This document shows, piece by piece, positions 11,074-21,046 of a DNA stretch of 64,000 bases. The DNA is from Sialis fuliginosa (taxonomy: Eukaryota > Arthropoda > Insecta > Megaloptera > Sialidae), in the NCBI GenBank assembly GCA_961205875.1, contig OY540810.1:3038001-3102000 (forward strand), given 5' to 3'. Made by a program: the position numbers and the translations under genes. How positions within the stretch are numbered: position 1 is the first letter of the stretch; each line of letters begins with the position of its first letter. A model generated the notes under the pieces. It ran no database searches. It saw nothing but the letters and a program-made list of their open reading frames with translations, and was not told where the DNA came from.

Positions 11074-11664
11074 CAGTCGGGACTCGTTTATTTCAAACCT
11101 TCTGAATCATATGACGCGCGTTTATTTCATGTCGAAAGGGGCTCCAACCAAGTTATGTATAGATCCTTGACCAATCAGCGTTGGCGCGGGAATTGGCGTC
11201 AACACGAATACATATTCAAATGTTGTAAATGTGTAATAATGGTAATATGTACATACATACCTTGTCTTAATATACGTTGTTATTTATCGTTAATAGTGAT
11301 AGTGAAATAATTTTACTTTATTTTTAATTTCGAATATGGAAAAATATAAGCAAGGTGACGACTGTGGTAAGTGTAAATTATAATAACATTATGAATTCTA
11401 TCTGACATAACCTCAAATCTATAGATATGTTTTTCGTTGCGTTCGCAACATGCAATGAATATCAAAAAAATTAAAATCTTTCCAATTTGAAATATTAGTT
11501 TTCCCGCACTTTCATGTCATTGGTCATAAGTAGCATTTGACCGCCATGACACGAGAATGGTGGGAGGTGAAGGAGGAGAAAAAATGTACAATAAACGAAT
11601 GTCGGCATTCACGATAAACGAGCGAGGAAAATAAACGAGCGTTACAATAAACGAGTCCCGACTG
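11074..11664 (+). mobile_element. pogo-type MITE (CAGTCGGGACTCG) with Mutator-like insert
   Basis: TIRs CAGTCGGGACTCGTTTATT and AATAAACGAGTCCCGACTG are flanked by TA (11072-11073 and 11665-11666). ATAAACGAG recurs three times near the right end. Positions about 11163-11250 match the TIR of the long-TIR element at 48573-49087 (CCAATCAGCGTTGGCGCGGG). A short ATG frame at 11336 (MEKYKQGDDC) ends at a GTAAGT donor-like site and could be a leftover first exon. Confidence 0.85.
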
Positions 11665-11691
11665 TATATCATTAAAATCAGTAATTTCAAG

Positions 11692-11905
11692 TAGGGTGAC
11701 CAGGTCTCCGGTTTTGACCCAGAGTATCAGGGTTTGCAAACTGGATCTCCGGGCTCAGGGTTTGGATGCAATTTCTCCGAGTTTTGCAAAAAATTACGAT
11801 TAAAAAAAAAGGTCGTCAAAAATAGAGTAGGGGACATAACAGTGCGGATTATGGTAACAAATTTTATGAAAATAAAAATAAAAAAGATAAGATAAAATAA
11901 ATAAA
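11692..11905 (-). mobile_element. hAT-type TAGGGTGACCA family, degraded copy
   Basis: Begins TAGGGTGACCAGGTCTCCGG and contains the complement of the CCCGGAGA...AAACCCGGA blocks seen at 5246-5466 and 19641-19867. The far terminus is lost, and it runs into the GGCCAAGTGCG repeat. Confidence 0.55.
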
Positions 11906-12410
11906 ACGGCCAAGTGCGTGTTGGGCACGCACATGATAGGTTTCCGTAGTCATTACGATTTATAAACAAGAGTTATTTCAACGGACGCTCTGATAACGAC
12001 ATTTAAATGCAAATATATCGTCACTGAAGGGTTAAAATCAAAAGGTCATTAAACATTTTTTGTTGCATTTTAGGAGATCTATCTAAAGATACCCCACTCA
12101 ATGGGGTAAGTGAAAAAACATTTGAGTACAATTTTCAGTCTATGGGAGGGGGTCCAAAATAATTTTGACAGTGTTCGTTATAATTTTCAGTGAAAGTACT
12201 AATTAAAATCTACATTCTTGAATTTTTTCAGATTTTTCAAATTGATAGTTTAGAAATTAGGGTGGGGAGGGGACGCTTTTATCACGACTTTGAATGCAAA
12301 TATATCGTGACTGAAGGGTTAAAATCAAAATATCATATTGCATTTTAGGAGACCTATCTAAAGACACCCCACTTAATGGATTAATCCTAGTTTTCTACGG
12401 AAACCTAAAA
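11906..12410 (+). repeat. GGCCAAGTGCG-type insect repeat
   Basis: Starts ACGGCCAAGTGCGTGTTGG, a phrase I know from dispersed lepidopteran and other insect repeats. An inverted pair AGGTTTCCGTAG (about 11938) and CTACGGAAACCT (about 12396) brackets it. A block of about 95 bp (ATGCAAATATATCGTNACTG to CTATCTAAAGA) is present twice, near 12006-12100 and 12290-12375. No coding content. Confidence 0.6.
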
Positions 12411-12928
12411 ATAAATAAATTTTAGTGATAGCTGTATTTCCCACGTACCCTGAAGTATACAAGTCGAGTATAATTCGAAAGTTATTGGCTTTGAAGTTCT
12501 ACTTTTTCGGGATTCCAGGTTATCCTCGCCCCCTGTTCCTATTCAGAAGTTATCAATTTTCTAACTTATTATTTTACGTGCTGACTGCTGCTTGATAGTA
12601 TTTCATAATTGTTTCAAAAATACTTTTCATTATACGCGCCTGACAATATACGCATGTGAATGCTCTAACAAAGAGATATAGGGGTCAATTTAAATTGTTG
12701 CTTTATTTTTATTTATTTACTTTTATACACACAAGGCAGAATACATAATTGAAATGTTTTTGTTCTTAGATCTTCGGCAACATTTAACCACGACGGTGTT
12801 GTTCCTTTTTTTCATTTACACAATTTATTATATTATGTATAACGTAAAATATCCAATGATATATGTTATATGACTAGTTGATTATTTATTAGAGCAATTT
12901 AACAGTAGGTATATGGAAAGAAATATAA
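12411..12928. other. Unassigned; one 55-codon open frame
   Basis: A plus-strand frame without stops covers about 12426-12593 directly after an AG, but the upstream tract is not pyrimidine-rich and there is no convincing donor. Frames this long are common by chance here. I see no other feature. Confidence 0.3.
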
Positions 12929-13364
12929 AATATCTGCCTTGGGAACCACGGGACTTTCTTATACGTAATCCTAACAGTGAATAGTATACGTGATTCTTAT
13001 TTTATTAAAACATTTCTGACAAGCTAACAAGATAGAACAAAATGAATAATATAGGTAATATTATTCTCTCCATTATATAACAAGTGATTTTTTTTTAACG
13101 TAATGACTGAAAACGGATGTTTATAAATATTTTGATAAAAAATGTCAAGTATGTTATTATCTATAATTTATTCCCCATACATTTTTTTCCAACATTTATG
13201 ATTTAGCCAGAAATAATTTTTTTGTGTAATTATTTAGATTCACCTACACTGTTCACTCTCAGTATTACGTATAAGAAAGTCCCATGGTACCTATGGCAAA
13301 CACACACACTGTTCAATCTCTGTAATACGTATAAGAAAGTCCCATGACACTCATGGCAGATATT
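12929..13364. repeat. Foldback element with duplicated right arm
   Basis: ATATCTGCC...GGGACTTTCTTATACGTAAT at 12929-12970 is inverted at about 13262-13292 and again at about 13321-13364 (ATTACGTATAAGAAAGTCCC, ending GGCAGATAT). The right arm is thus a roughly 60-bp tandem duplication. Boundaries are uncertain and no TSD is clear. Confidence 0.55.
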
Positions 13365-14107
13365 TCTCCTCTGTTATGAACCATTTGAATTATAATAAAT
13401 TTTTTTTTTCAAAAATTCATTTTTACGAAAAAATGAAGAGAACATAAATTAATTTTTAACTTGACCATTTTTCTGTTTCAGAGTAATTCGAAAAATTCAA
13501 CAATCGACGTAGGTAAACATCCGTATCCGATTTAAAGATCGTTTTCAAAAATAGGACGTTTTCTTCCCAGACAAAAATTAATCTTAAATATAAAATTTCA
13601 CCCTTCTTGGGTCGTATTTGAGTTACAGCGCTTACAGACAGACAGACACACATACATCATGGCGAAAATAGTCAGAATGGATTAAGGGAAGGTCAAAATG
13701 CATAATTCCATCAAAATCCGGATTTCGAAAAAAATCGGCTTCACTATATTTACTTATATTATATGTATATTTCATATGCATGGTATAAGAAAGTAAAAAA
13801 TAATTGTTATATATATTATTTATATGAGTAAAATATGAGTAAATTAACAAGTATATGACCCACGCACTGATGGTCCCTATCAACGTTAATGTGTGTAATA
13901 ATCATCAAAGAGAAGCAACATCATTATGAAGTTATGAAATTAGAACCCCTGATTATTATCACAAAAGGTAATGTGATAGTATAGTCACTCAAGCAATCTC
14001 CCATTACAGAAATGTTTCTTACCTGATTTATAGAAAATTTTATCTACTCTTAAAATGAATAATTTTTGGTTAAATGATATTACCAATTTAAATCAAATAT
14101 TTCAGCA
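13365..14107. other. AT-rich spacer
   Basis: A strong donor-like CAG/GTAAGA on the minus strand near 14021 follows an open stretch of about 22 codons, but no acceptor or start supports an exon. Otherwise featureless. Confidence 0.35.
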
Positions 14108-14430
14108 TTTATTCTAACATTCAGTGGCTCAATGTGAAACAAAGGTACTGGCACCAGTCTTGGATCGTACCCCAGTGGTGGATTCCTGGTTAAAAATGTA
14201 CTAAATTAGAAATATTTGTTGATATTTCATTATTGCCATTACTGAATCATAGACATTTGACTGTAAAACGGCTTAATTTGATGATAATCGGCCAATAGGT
14301 GTCAAAATGGTGGATATTTAATATAATTATTTGAGTAATTTATTTATTAATTATTATATTATCATAGCATCTGTTTTACATTGTTTCAAATTTTACGATT
14401 TTATAACTTTTATATTGTAGTACTTATCAC
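14108..14430. repeat. Degraded hAT-like fragments shared with 24164-24345
   Basis: CAGTGGTGGATTCCTGG near 14172 resembles a hAT terminus. The following TTTGATGATAATCGGCCAAT with its AT-rich tail also occurs at about 24205-24345. Boundaries are unclear. Confidence 0.45.
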
Positions 14431-14434
14431 TAAT

Positions 14435-14583
14435 ATTTTTTGGTAAAATTGTATAAAAATTAAATGATTAACCAATTCCAGACAATTTATCCGGTTTTTA
14501 TTTAAATTGTTCAATAATTAACTACCTTTGGTGAATTTAACACGAGGAAGCACTGCGCATTTACTTGGCAGATGTTTTTTTAG
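14435..14583 (+). repeat. Repeat family E, 3' fragment
   Basis: Matches the last 150 bp of the copy at 8361-9109, from GGTAAAATTGTATAAAAATT to TTACTTGGCAGATGTTTTTT. The 5' part is missing. Confidence 0.7.
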
Positions 14584-14585
14584 TT

Positions 14586-15120
14586 TCCGCATATTTTATA
14601 TCGCGTTTTATTAAAAAACCTAGTGACACAAAATAATTCTGTGTATATGACACTTAAATACGAAGAACGAATATTTGAATTATTAAGAATTGAAATAAAA
14701 CAAAAGAGATTGAATTGCAATAAAAATCGATCAAAATTACATCTCAATTAAGAAACACTGCAGAATGCAACCGATACAACACGGACAATCATGTGTCTAC
14801 ATCTCGACAACAACAAGAAATCAAACAACATAGACCAGTTTCTGTAACAATACTTTTACTGTTGTTATGCAATTTGCCAATATAAAAAATAGACAGTTTC
14901 AATTACCATATGGCTGTCGCGTGTGTGTATTTTTTCGTATAACCGTTACAGAAGCAAGTAACCGGTTATCGGGGCCCGCGTGTATCAGTAATTGTTGTAG
15001 ATTTGCGTCAATTAAACTACAGATTTATAGACCTACAATGTTCAGCTTTTTTGTTCACGTAATTCCAATATTGTTCGATTTCACACAGTGCATATCATTT
15101 CATAAATACTTTTACATTGT
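14586..15120. other. AT-rich spacer
   Basis: A 98-codon ATG frame (14867-15163) runs into the repeat at 15121 and has no recognised domain. Nothing else supports a gene. Confidence 0.35.
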
Positions 15121-15630
15121 TAACTTCCCAACCGGAAGTTATTGTAATCTGTCAGAAAATTAATATCAAAAATTACATAATTGTATGTTACAAGATCACT
15201 ATAGTATATTTACACTATTTTCAGAAAGATGTCTGTGTGTGTGTATTTTTTACGAAATCTCGTAAATAAAAAATGCTATTAACTTCGTTGGGGTGCCAAT
15301 TGAAGCGTCTTGACGTGATTATGATCTGAAAGAGAGGATTTTTCGAAATTCAACCCCTAAGGGGGTAAAAAGGGTGTAAAGGTTTTTTTTTTGGTCGGAT
15401 TTACTTGAAACTTAGCATAAATATTCTACAATACAAATAATGAAAAATGTATTTCAGTATTTTTTTGTTATACGTGTTTAAACAGCCATATAAGGGGAGA
15501 AAAGCGAAAACCACCCTTAAAATTGGAATTTTAAATACTAATAAATAAGTCTATGTATAATTCATGTTGCCTTGGAAACAAATGCAATTTATTAATTCAA
15601 ATTGTAAAATTAGTTATTCTAAAAAAAAAA
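15121..15630 (-). repeat. Repeat family G, divergent copy
   Basis: Read on the minus strand it shares the TTGCATTTGTTTCCAAGGCA and GGCTGTTTAAACACGTA blocks with the copies at 21047, 25036 and 26508, and the block CTGAAAATAGTGTAAATATA with 53880-54240. It ends in a terminal hairpin, AACTTCCGGTTGGGAAGTT. No coding capacity recognised. Confidence 0.6.
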
Positions 15631-16440
15631 AAAAAAATTCATAGATATAGTAAGTTCGAATTATCTTTTTTTCGATCGGGACACTCTTAGACCCCCCCCC
15701 TCCTTATGGGGGTCATGATCTTAATTAAATTTATTTTTTTCCTTCCTGTTTTAAAATTATCAAAAACTACTAACTTCAATATAAACTTAATGCAATTATA
15801 ACAAATACATGTGTCCTTAAAGAGCATGCCATGTTTTGATGTACAGCTTGTAATTGATGTTTTCCAACACAAGGTAAACTTGGATAATGCACAAGGAATC
15901 TGATCTGTCAACATTGTTAATATATGAAAGAGGACATGAACGCCAAGCTATTACAATTTCATTACTGATTTAAAAACACTACATTAACTTAATTGATTCT
16001 ATTAAATCTTGCCGTTTTCTGATGCGGTATCTTTGTGGATGTATTTCAAACTTTATATCATCGCCGATTTAATAAATTACTTCATTATTATTTGTTTAAA
16101 TGTATTTTGTTATGTATGTTTCTATATTTGTATTTTAAGGGATCACTATTAATTTGTTTCAATATTTTTAGGTATTTTTGAATGGCTGTATCTCCGCGAA
16201 AAATGGCCGTAGAACAGTTTTAAAAAAACACTTTTAAAGCTTTAATGTTCTAGTTTTTTAATCTTTTGTTGAAAATTTAATTATCCTTAAGGATAACATC
16301 TTTTTTTGAAGATGAAACGCCGAAAAAAAAAATTTCAAAAACGTATATCAATTTTGAGAGGCTCTACAGGACTTGAGAAATTTTTTTGGTCAAATCAAAT
16401 AAAGGATATTTGTAGATCAGACTTTTTTCTTATATTTGCT
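15631..16440. other. AT-rich spacer with homopolymer runs
   Basis: Contains an A-run near 15621-15636 and a C-run near 15693-15702. A 75-codon minus-strand frame (15914-15687) is low-complexity and unsupported. Confidence 0.4.
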
Positions 16441-16525
16441 TTTTTTTTCTATTGCTGTACGACCATTTTTGACCCAGTTATTTGCAATCAAAGAAAAAAA
16501 TGGTCGTACAGCAATAGAAAAAAAA
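16441..16525. repeat. Short perfect inverted repeat (hairpin)
   Basis: Arms 16449-16470 (CTATTGCTGTACGACCATTT) and 16495-16517 are exact complements, extended by T-run/A-run pairs, around a loop of about 24 bases. The size and stem length are compatible with a miRNA-precursor-like hairpin, but no further support is available. Confidence 0.6.
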
Positions 16526-17915
16526 GTAATTATATTTAGTTTTTTACTTTTAATTATTAACAAAGTAAAAAAACTCTATTAAATGTACATCTGTTCTGCA
16601 TATAAATTAATAACGAAATTTGTCGAAATCAAATATATATTTTTTTTTATTGAAAAAAAATACGAATAGTTAACAACAGTTTATATATTTATTGTCTGAC
16701 TGTCAAAATTTAAAATAAGTTGGAAAATGTATATTTTCAAAACGTTTCCATTTTTAACCACCTAACCCTTTAATAATTTTGTAATGTCAATAACAAATAG
16801 ACATAAGTAATAAAAAATACGGACAACTGATTATTTAATAAATAAATACTGTAACAACCAACAATGCTGTTTCAACAACATAAGAACAAACTGAATGAAT
16901 AAATAGTATTCAATAGTACCTACATAATTAAAATTCAATGAGAAAATAATAAATAACCATTAATTGAAATTAAGAATCCTGTCACATAAATTATAATCAC
17001 AGTAATGCAGAAATAGTGCAAGCGAGCTACTCGAATGGCCATATCTTACGGCAGCTGTAGACATAACTGGTTTAGTAAAAAATCACAATACATTCATACG
17101 TGTTGCCCAACGCTCGTAACGCACGCATAGGTAGCTGTGTTATTACCAGGAACCTCCAGGTCACTGCGACGGAATAGCTTTTCCTCACCGTGAAAACAGA
17201 TGACGATTTTAATAAGTCAAGATAACGTTAAGGATGATATAGACGGACATTCAGATACAAAAGTAGCTGGATTTTGAAATATACAAATATCTATACATAC
17301 ATATATGAAGCTAATTTTTCCTTCCCAATGACTATTTTGTTAAATTTGTAAAGATTCTAATAAAGATAGTTTATTATTTTGACACTGACTATACGGTAAA
17401 TTCAACCTAATAAAAATATATTTTAAATATAATTTACGTTATTTATAGCTGCAAATTAATAAATATAGTTCATTTAATTATTAAAAATACGCAATCCTGT
17501 GTTATAAATATAACAATTATTGATATTTATCATTATTAACGTAAATATTTCACATTCTAATTATCAGTTTTCACAACGCTATTGTCATTTTCAGGTTGGT
17601 AAATATTGCTGTCAAACACTAATAGAATATCTTGATATTTTATTATTTATGCATTTTTAATTGCACTATGTACTAAATTTTTCTTTAATTCTCTATAAGA
17701 AACATAATATATGACCTAATTATAAAAAAACAAAGATCTTTTATAATCGTTTTTTCAAAAAATACTTTGTTTACATTGTTATCAAATTAACATGCATTAC
17801 AGTCGTAGAGCGGGAAATTTAAAATTTTGTTGTATTATAATTTATTTCTCGGAAACGGTTTGGTGAATACATATGATATTGATCAGGAGTTTGGGCTGTA
17901 CGTTGATGAGTGATG
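16526..17915. other. AT-rich spacer; GC-richer patch 17020-17230
   Basis: No repeat family recognised. The 17020-17230 patch has balanced composition and stop-free stretches of about 30 codons but no splice-bounded frame that I trust. Confidence 0.35.
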
Positions 17916-17923
17916 AGGTACAC

Positions 17924-18120
17924 CATAGACATAGAGAATGGACCAGGCATCTGACTCGAACACAGAACCGTGTCAAAAGAAAGAGATAGAAACAGATTTG
18001 GAATAACTGTGTAACTCTATGTCTATGTTCCAAACTACACTGCATCTCTCTCTCCTTTTTTGAACAGATGTTACACCATTGAGTTAATACAGAATGCACT
18101 GTCCATTCTCTATGTCTATG
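17924..18120 (-). mobile_element. Young 197-bp MITE (CATAGACATAGAGAATGG), copy 1
   Basis: TIRs CATAGACATAGAGAATGGAC and complement are flanked by a perfect 8-bp TSD AGGTACAC (17916-17923 and 18121-18128). The inverted copy at 58172-58368 has the same length, and by eye I see a single base difference. The terminal motif ACATAGACATAGAG also occurs once in the middle. Eight-bp TSDs fit hAT or P-type elements; the TIR start CATAG fits either only loosely. Confidence 0.92.
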
Positions 18121-18128
18121 AGGTACAC

Positions 18129-18896
18129 AATATTTTAATAAGTAGAAAATTACATTAATAAATTAAATCATAATTATTACTCTACAAAATACATAATTTA
18201 AAAAACACAAAATTTACCCAGATACAATTTATAATACAATATTTTCATAATGATTTCCATACACTTATAACCAAAGAGATGAAAAATCGCCACGTTATTA
18301 AATTTTTATTTATAGGGAAAATGCCACGTGTACAATAATCACAAAAAATCCACCGAAGTATTTAAAGAAAAGGACAGGTATTCTTCACCAAACACACCTT
18401 CCATGCAACCATCTCATTTACACAGAGCGGAATATAAAAAGCTTTGCTCTAAAGCGCACGAACCTTAGCTGAAAATTAATATAAAGAAGGCAATATTCAG
18501 GTGATAACCACATATTACAAAATATAATTTATAAGCATCCTAGGAATTTCAAGGGCGGTGTTGAGTAGGGTGAAACAGCGAACACAGTGGCTGTTAGAGG
18601 GTGAGGACAAAGGGGGAGAACTGCCGCCGCTCTCTGTGTGTATGATCAAATATACAGGGGTCGTTCATAAAAACGATTAATGCTGACCCCATAAACCAAT
18701 ATAACAAACAGTGTACGCTTATACAAAAGACAGGGTTGAACCATATTTGTTTGTTCGTATTTTTAAAATACTTTTAATCCAGTATGCTTATTTAATTTAA
18801 TATCAATGCAATTGTTTTGCCCTTTAATTTGATTTGTTTTCATTGAAATAATTAAATAAAACATAAGATAATTAATAATTACCCTTAAAAGGTATT
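18129..18896. other. Unassigned sequence, GC-richer 18540-18650
   Basis: A GC-rich block (CAAAGGGGGAGAACTGCCGC) near 18609 and a TATAAAAAG near 18434 occur, but spacing and initiator context do not make a promoter case. No ORF support. Confidence 0.35.
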
Positions 18897-19902
18897 TTTG
18901 CTTCCTCGCAATATCGAAGATACGAGAAGCTATGTGATCGTTTCAGATTGAGACAAAAAAAATGTTCAAAATTTTAAATTGATTTATCCGTTTCACGTCA
19001 ACGCAAACACTTTTCGTTCCGTGTCTGTCTGTCTGTTCGTCCGTCCGTCTGTCCCCTGAATCCTTGTCACACGCATAACTCATGAACCACTGAACCGATA
19101 TTGTTGAAACTTGGTCGGATGGTTGGGTCTGGCTTGAGGAAAATCATCAAAATCGTATGTAAGGGGGAGGGATGACACCCCAAAATATTTATTTTTTCAA
19201 GATATCTCAAGAACGACACATGTTACGTGAAAATTTTATAGAATATTTTTTGTAGAGCATTAAATTTCCTATAATATGGGTCTACAACGTTTGTTGTAAA
19301 ATATTCCCTTACAAATATTTATCTCAATTTATTTTAAAAATTCGTGTTTTGTTTTTCTAAATTGATATTGCTTGGATATATTAAATGTCATTTTGACGTT
19401 TTAAATGTCATTTTGACATTTGCATAAATATAGATTTAGATTCGGCTGGCATTCGGTCCTTTGGAACATCAATTGTTTATTTTGTTTTCAATAATTAACA
19501 TTTAAATTTAAACAAGCCACGTTTTTGTTAGGTAATTTAAGTGTTGTTTAGTTATTATTATTACAATAGCAACTAATCGTGTTTGTACTTAATTCAACTA
19601 TATATTTTTTAAATCCTAAACAATAATTCCGTAGTCCACGTAGGGTGACCAGATTTTAGTTTTTGTAAACCATGACATGTAAACGAAGTCCTTTTTTTAT
19701 TTTTATTTTCATAAAATTTATTAAAAATTAACTATCCTAATCTGCACTTTGGCGCCCCCTACTCTTTTTTTTTTAGTCGTCATCACTTTTTTCAAAACCC
19801 GGAGAAATTACATTGAACCCCTGACCCCGGAGAACCAGTATACAAACCCTGAGACTTGGTCACCCTAAGTCCACGCGAGCGAAGCCGCGCGGGTACAGCT
19901 AG
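18897..19902 (+). mobile_element. Helitron-like 3' end joined to family E 5' half
   Basis: The 5' half to about 19440 matches family E (TTTTGCTTCCTCGCAATATC, CCGTCCGTC run, tandem TGACGTTTT units). The 3' half instead ends in a GC hairpin (CCACGCG AGCGAAGC CGCGCGG, interrupted stem) followed by GTACAGCTAG before T. CTAG/T after a short hairpin is the Helitron 3' signature and is common in insects. A hAT MITE (19641-19867) is inserted in the hairpin region. A decayed inverted copy of the 3' half is at 29158-29320. Confidence 0.5.
19641..19867. mobile_element. hAT-type TAGGGTGACCA MITE, complete, nested
   Basis: TIRs TAGGGTGACCA and TGGTCACCCTA are flanked by a perfect 8-bp TSD AGTCCACG (19633-19640 and 19868-19875). 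Removing the element and one TSD rejoins the Helitron-like end, consistent with the uninterrupted layout at 29158-29200. Degraded relatives are at 5246-5466 and 11692-11905. Confidence 0.9.
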
Positions 19903-19947
19903 TACATTATAAATCAAATTACAAAAAGATACATATTTATTATAATA

Positions 19948-20455
19948 CAGTAAAAGCTCCTTATTCGCGCTTCCTTCATTCGCGTTTTCACTATTCGCGG
20001 ATTAAAAAAATGCGACCCAATTCCTATATTCGCGGCTAAAGATTTCTTTATTCGCGGATCTAATCAGGAAACGTGACATTTAATTTGAAAAATCTTAGTG
20101 AAGGTTTAAGAATGGCAAATGAGCTTTGTGATTTCTTTATGAAAATTGATCCGTCTATGGAACGAAGTCTTATTTTTAAGAGGCAAATTGCTAATGCCAC
20201 TGCTGAATATCAGTCTGAATTGAAGGAGCTTTTAAAAACTGCCAAGCAAGAAAAAATTACAAAATTCTTTAAACCATTGCCTAAGCCTGAAGATAATAAT
20301 TAATCAATATGGTCAAAAACTTTAATTAAATTGATTTTTTTATATTGTATTTGTTTATTTATTTTGTCACCTAGGAACGTATCCCTGTATTCACGGTTTC
20401 TGTATTCGCGGCATATTTATGGAACATATACCCCGCGAATAAAGAGCTTTTACTG
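19948..20455 (+). mobile_element. Tigger-like (pogo) mini-element, copy 2
   Basis: A 508-bp element with TIRs CAGTAAAAGCTCCTTATTCG and CGAATAAAGAGCTTTTACTG, flanked by TA (19946-19947 and 20456-20457). GCGAATA/TATTCGC motifs recur in both subterminal regions. It carries the transposase C-terminus described at 20073-20303 but no DDE domain or DNA-binding domain. It therefore looks like an internal-deletion derivative that must be mobilised in trans. Confidence 0.92.
20073..20303 (+). pseudogene. Tigger/pogo transposase C-terminus with PIP-box
   Basis: The frame encodes about 76 residues. The conventional first ATG is at 20112 (MANELCDFFMKIDPSMERS...), giving 63 residues; an in-frame TAA lies at 20061-20063. 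The composition, a helical segment followed by a basic tail, resembles the end of Tigger-type DDE transposases. The motif QEKITKFF near the C-terminus matches the PCNA-interacting consensus QxxIxxFF, and the pogo transposase is known to bind PCNA through its C-terminus. The catalytic and helix-turn-helix domains are absent. The frame is intact in copy 3 (42152-42382) and open in the truncated copy 1 (1-228, minus), with only a few residue changes. Whether it is transcribed is unknown. Confidence 0.6.
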
Positions 20456-20967
20456 TACTGCAATGATACCCATTAAAACATAAACTAAATACGTGCCTGT
20501 ACATACGAGCACAAAGGGGCGGCGTTCCACTTCATTATAGCGATTTAAAACAATTATTGCGTACTGCTTTGCGTGAACTTGCATGTGCTTTGGGTTTTTA
20601 TTTTATCGCTTTGATTAAAATTAGAATTCAGATGTTTCATCCACACACACACATACTCGCAAACGTGTGTGTGTGTGTGTATGTGTGTTGTATAAAATGA
20701 ACGAAATATTGTTTAGAGATTCGCAGAGCGTTTGAATTATTTTAATCGTACTCACTTTGAATATAAATATACATTCTAAACAAAAAGCACGCATGATTAT
20801 TTACAGTTTTGTGAGTTCGAATCCATGCTTGAATTTTTTATAAATTATGTTGGATAATATTTATTTGAGATTGATATTAATCGATGCTAAATTTGTGTGC
20901 ATAATATTTATAATTAGAAGCCATTATGTTATTATTTATAATTTAATCAGACCTTTTAAACATTAAC
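20456..20967. other. Unassigned; (GT)n microsatellite at 20664-20690
   Basis: Contains a GTGTGTGTGTGTATGTGTGT microsatellite with a nearby CA-rich complement. GAGTTCGAATCC near 20815 resembles a B-box, but no tRNA fold exists. Nothing else. Confidence 0.45.
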
Positions 20968-21046
20968 CTCGGGTTGCATAAAGCAAAACTAATCATGATT
21001 AGTTAATCAGTTGTTTTAAAACCATTATTACGTTAATTCTAAAATA
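20968..21046 (+). repeat. Left-arm fragment of the 9197 foldback MITE
   Basis: CTCGGGTTGCATAAAGCAAA through ATTACGTTAATTCTAAAA matches 9198-9275, then stops where repeat family G begins. Confidence 0.7.

Noticed and set aside
12426-12593. 55-codon plus-strand frame after an AG
   Set aside because: Upstream tract is A-rich rather than pyrimidine-rich, no donor, and the neighbouring sequence is repeat-derived.
20805-20830. GAGTTCGAATCC resembling a tRNA/SINE B-box
   Set aside because: No acceptor or T-stem pairing and no A-box at the right distance, so not a tRNA or clear SINE head.
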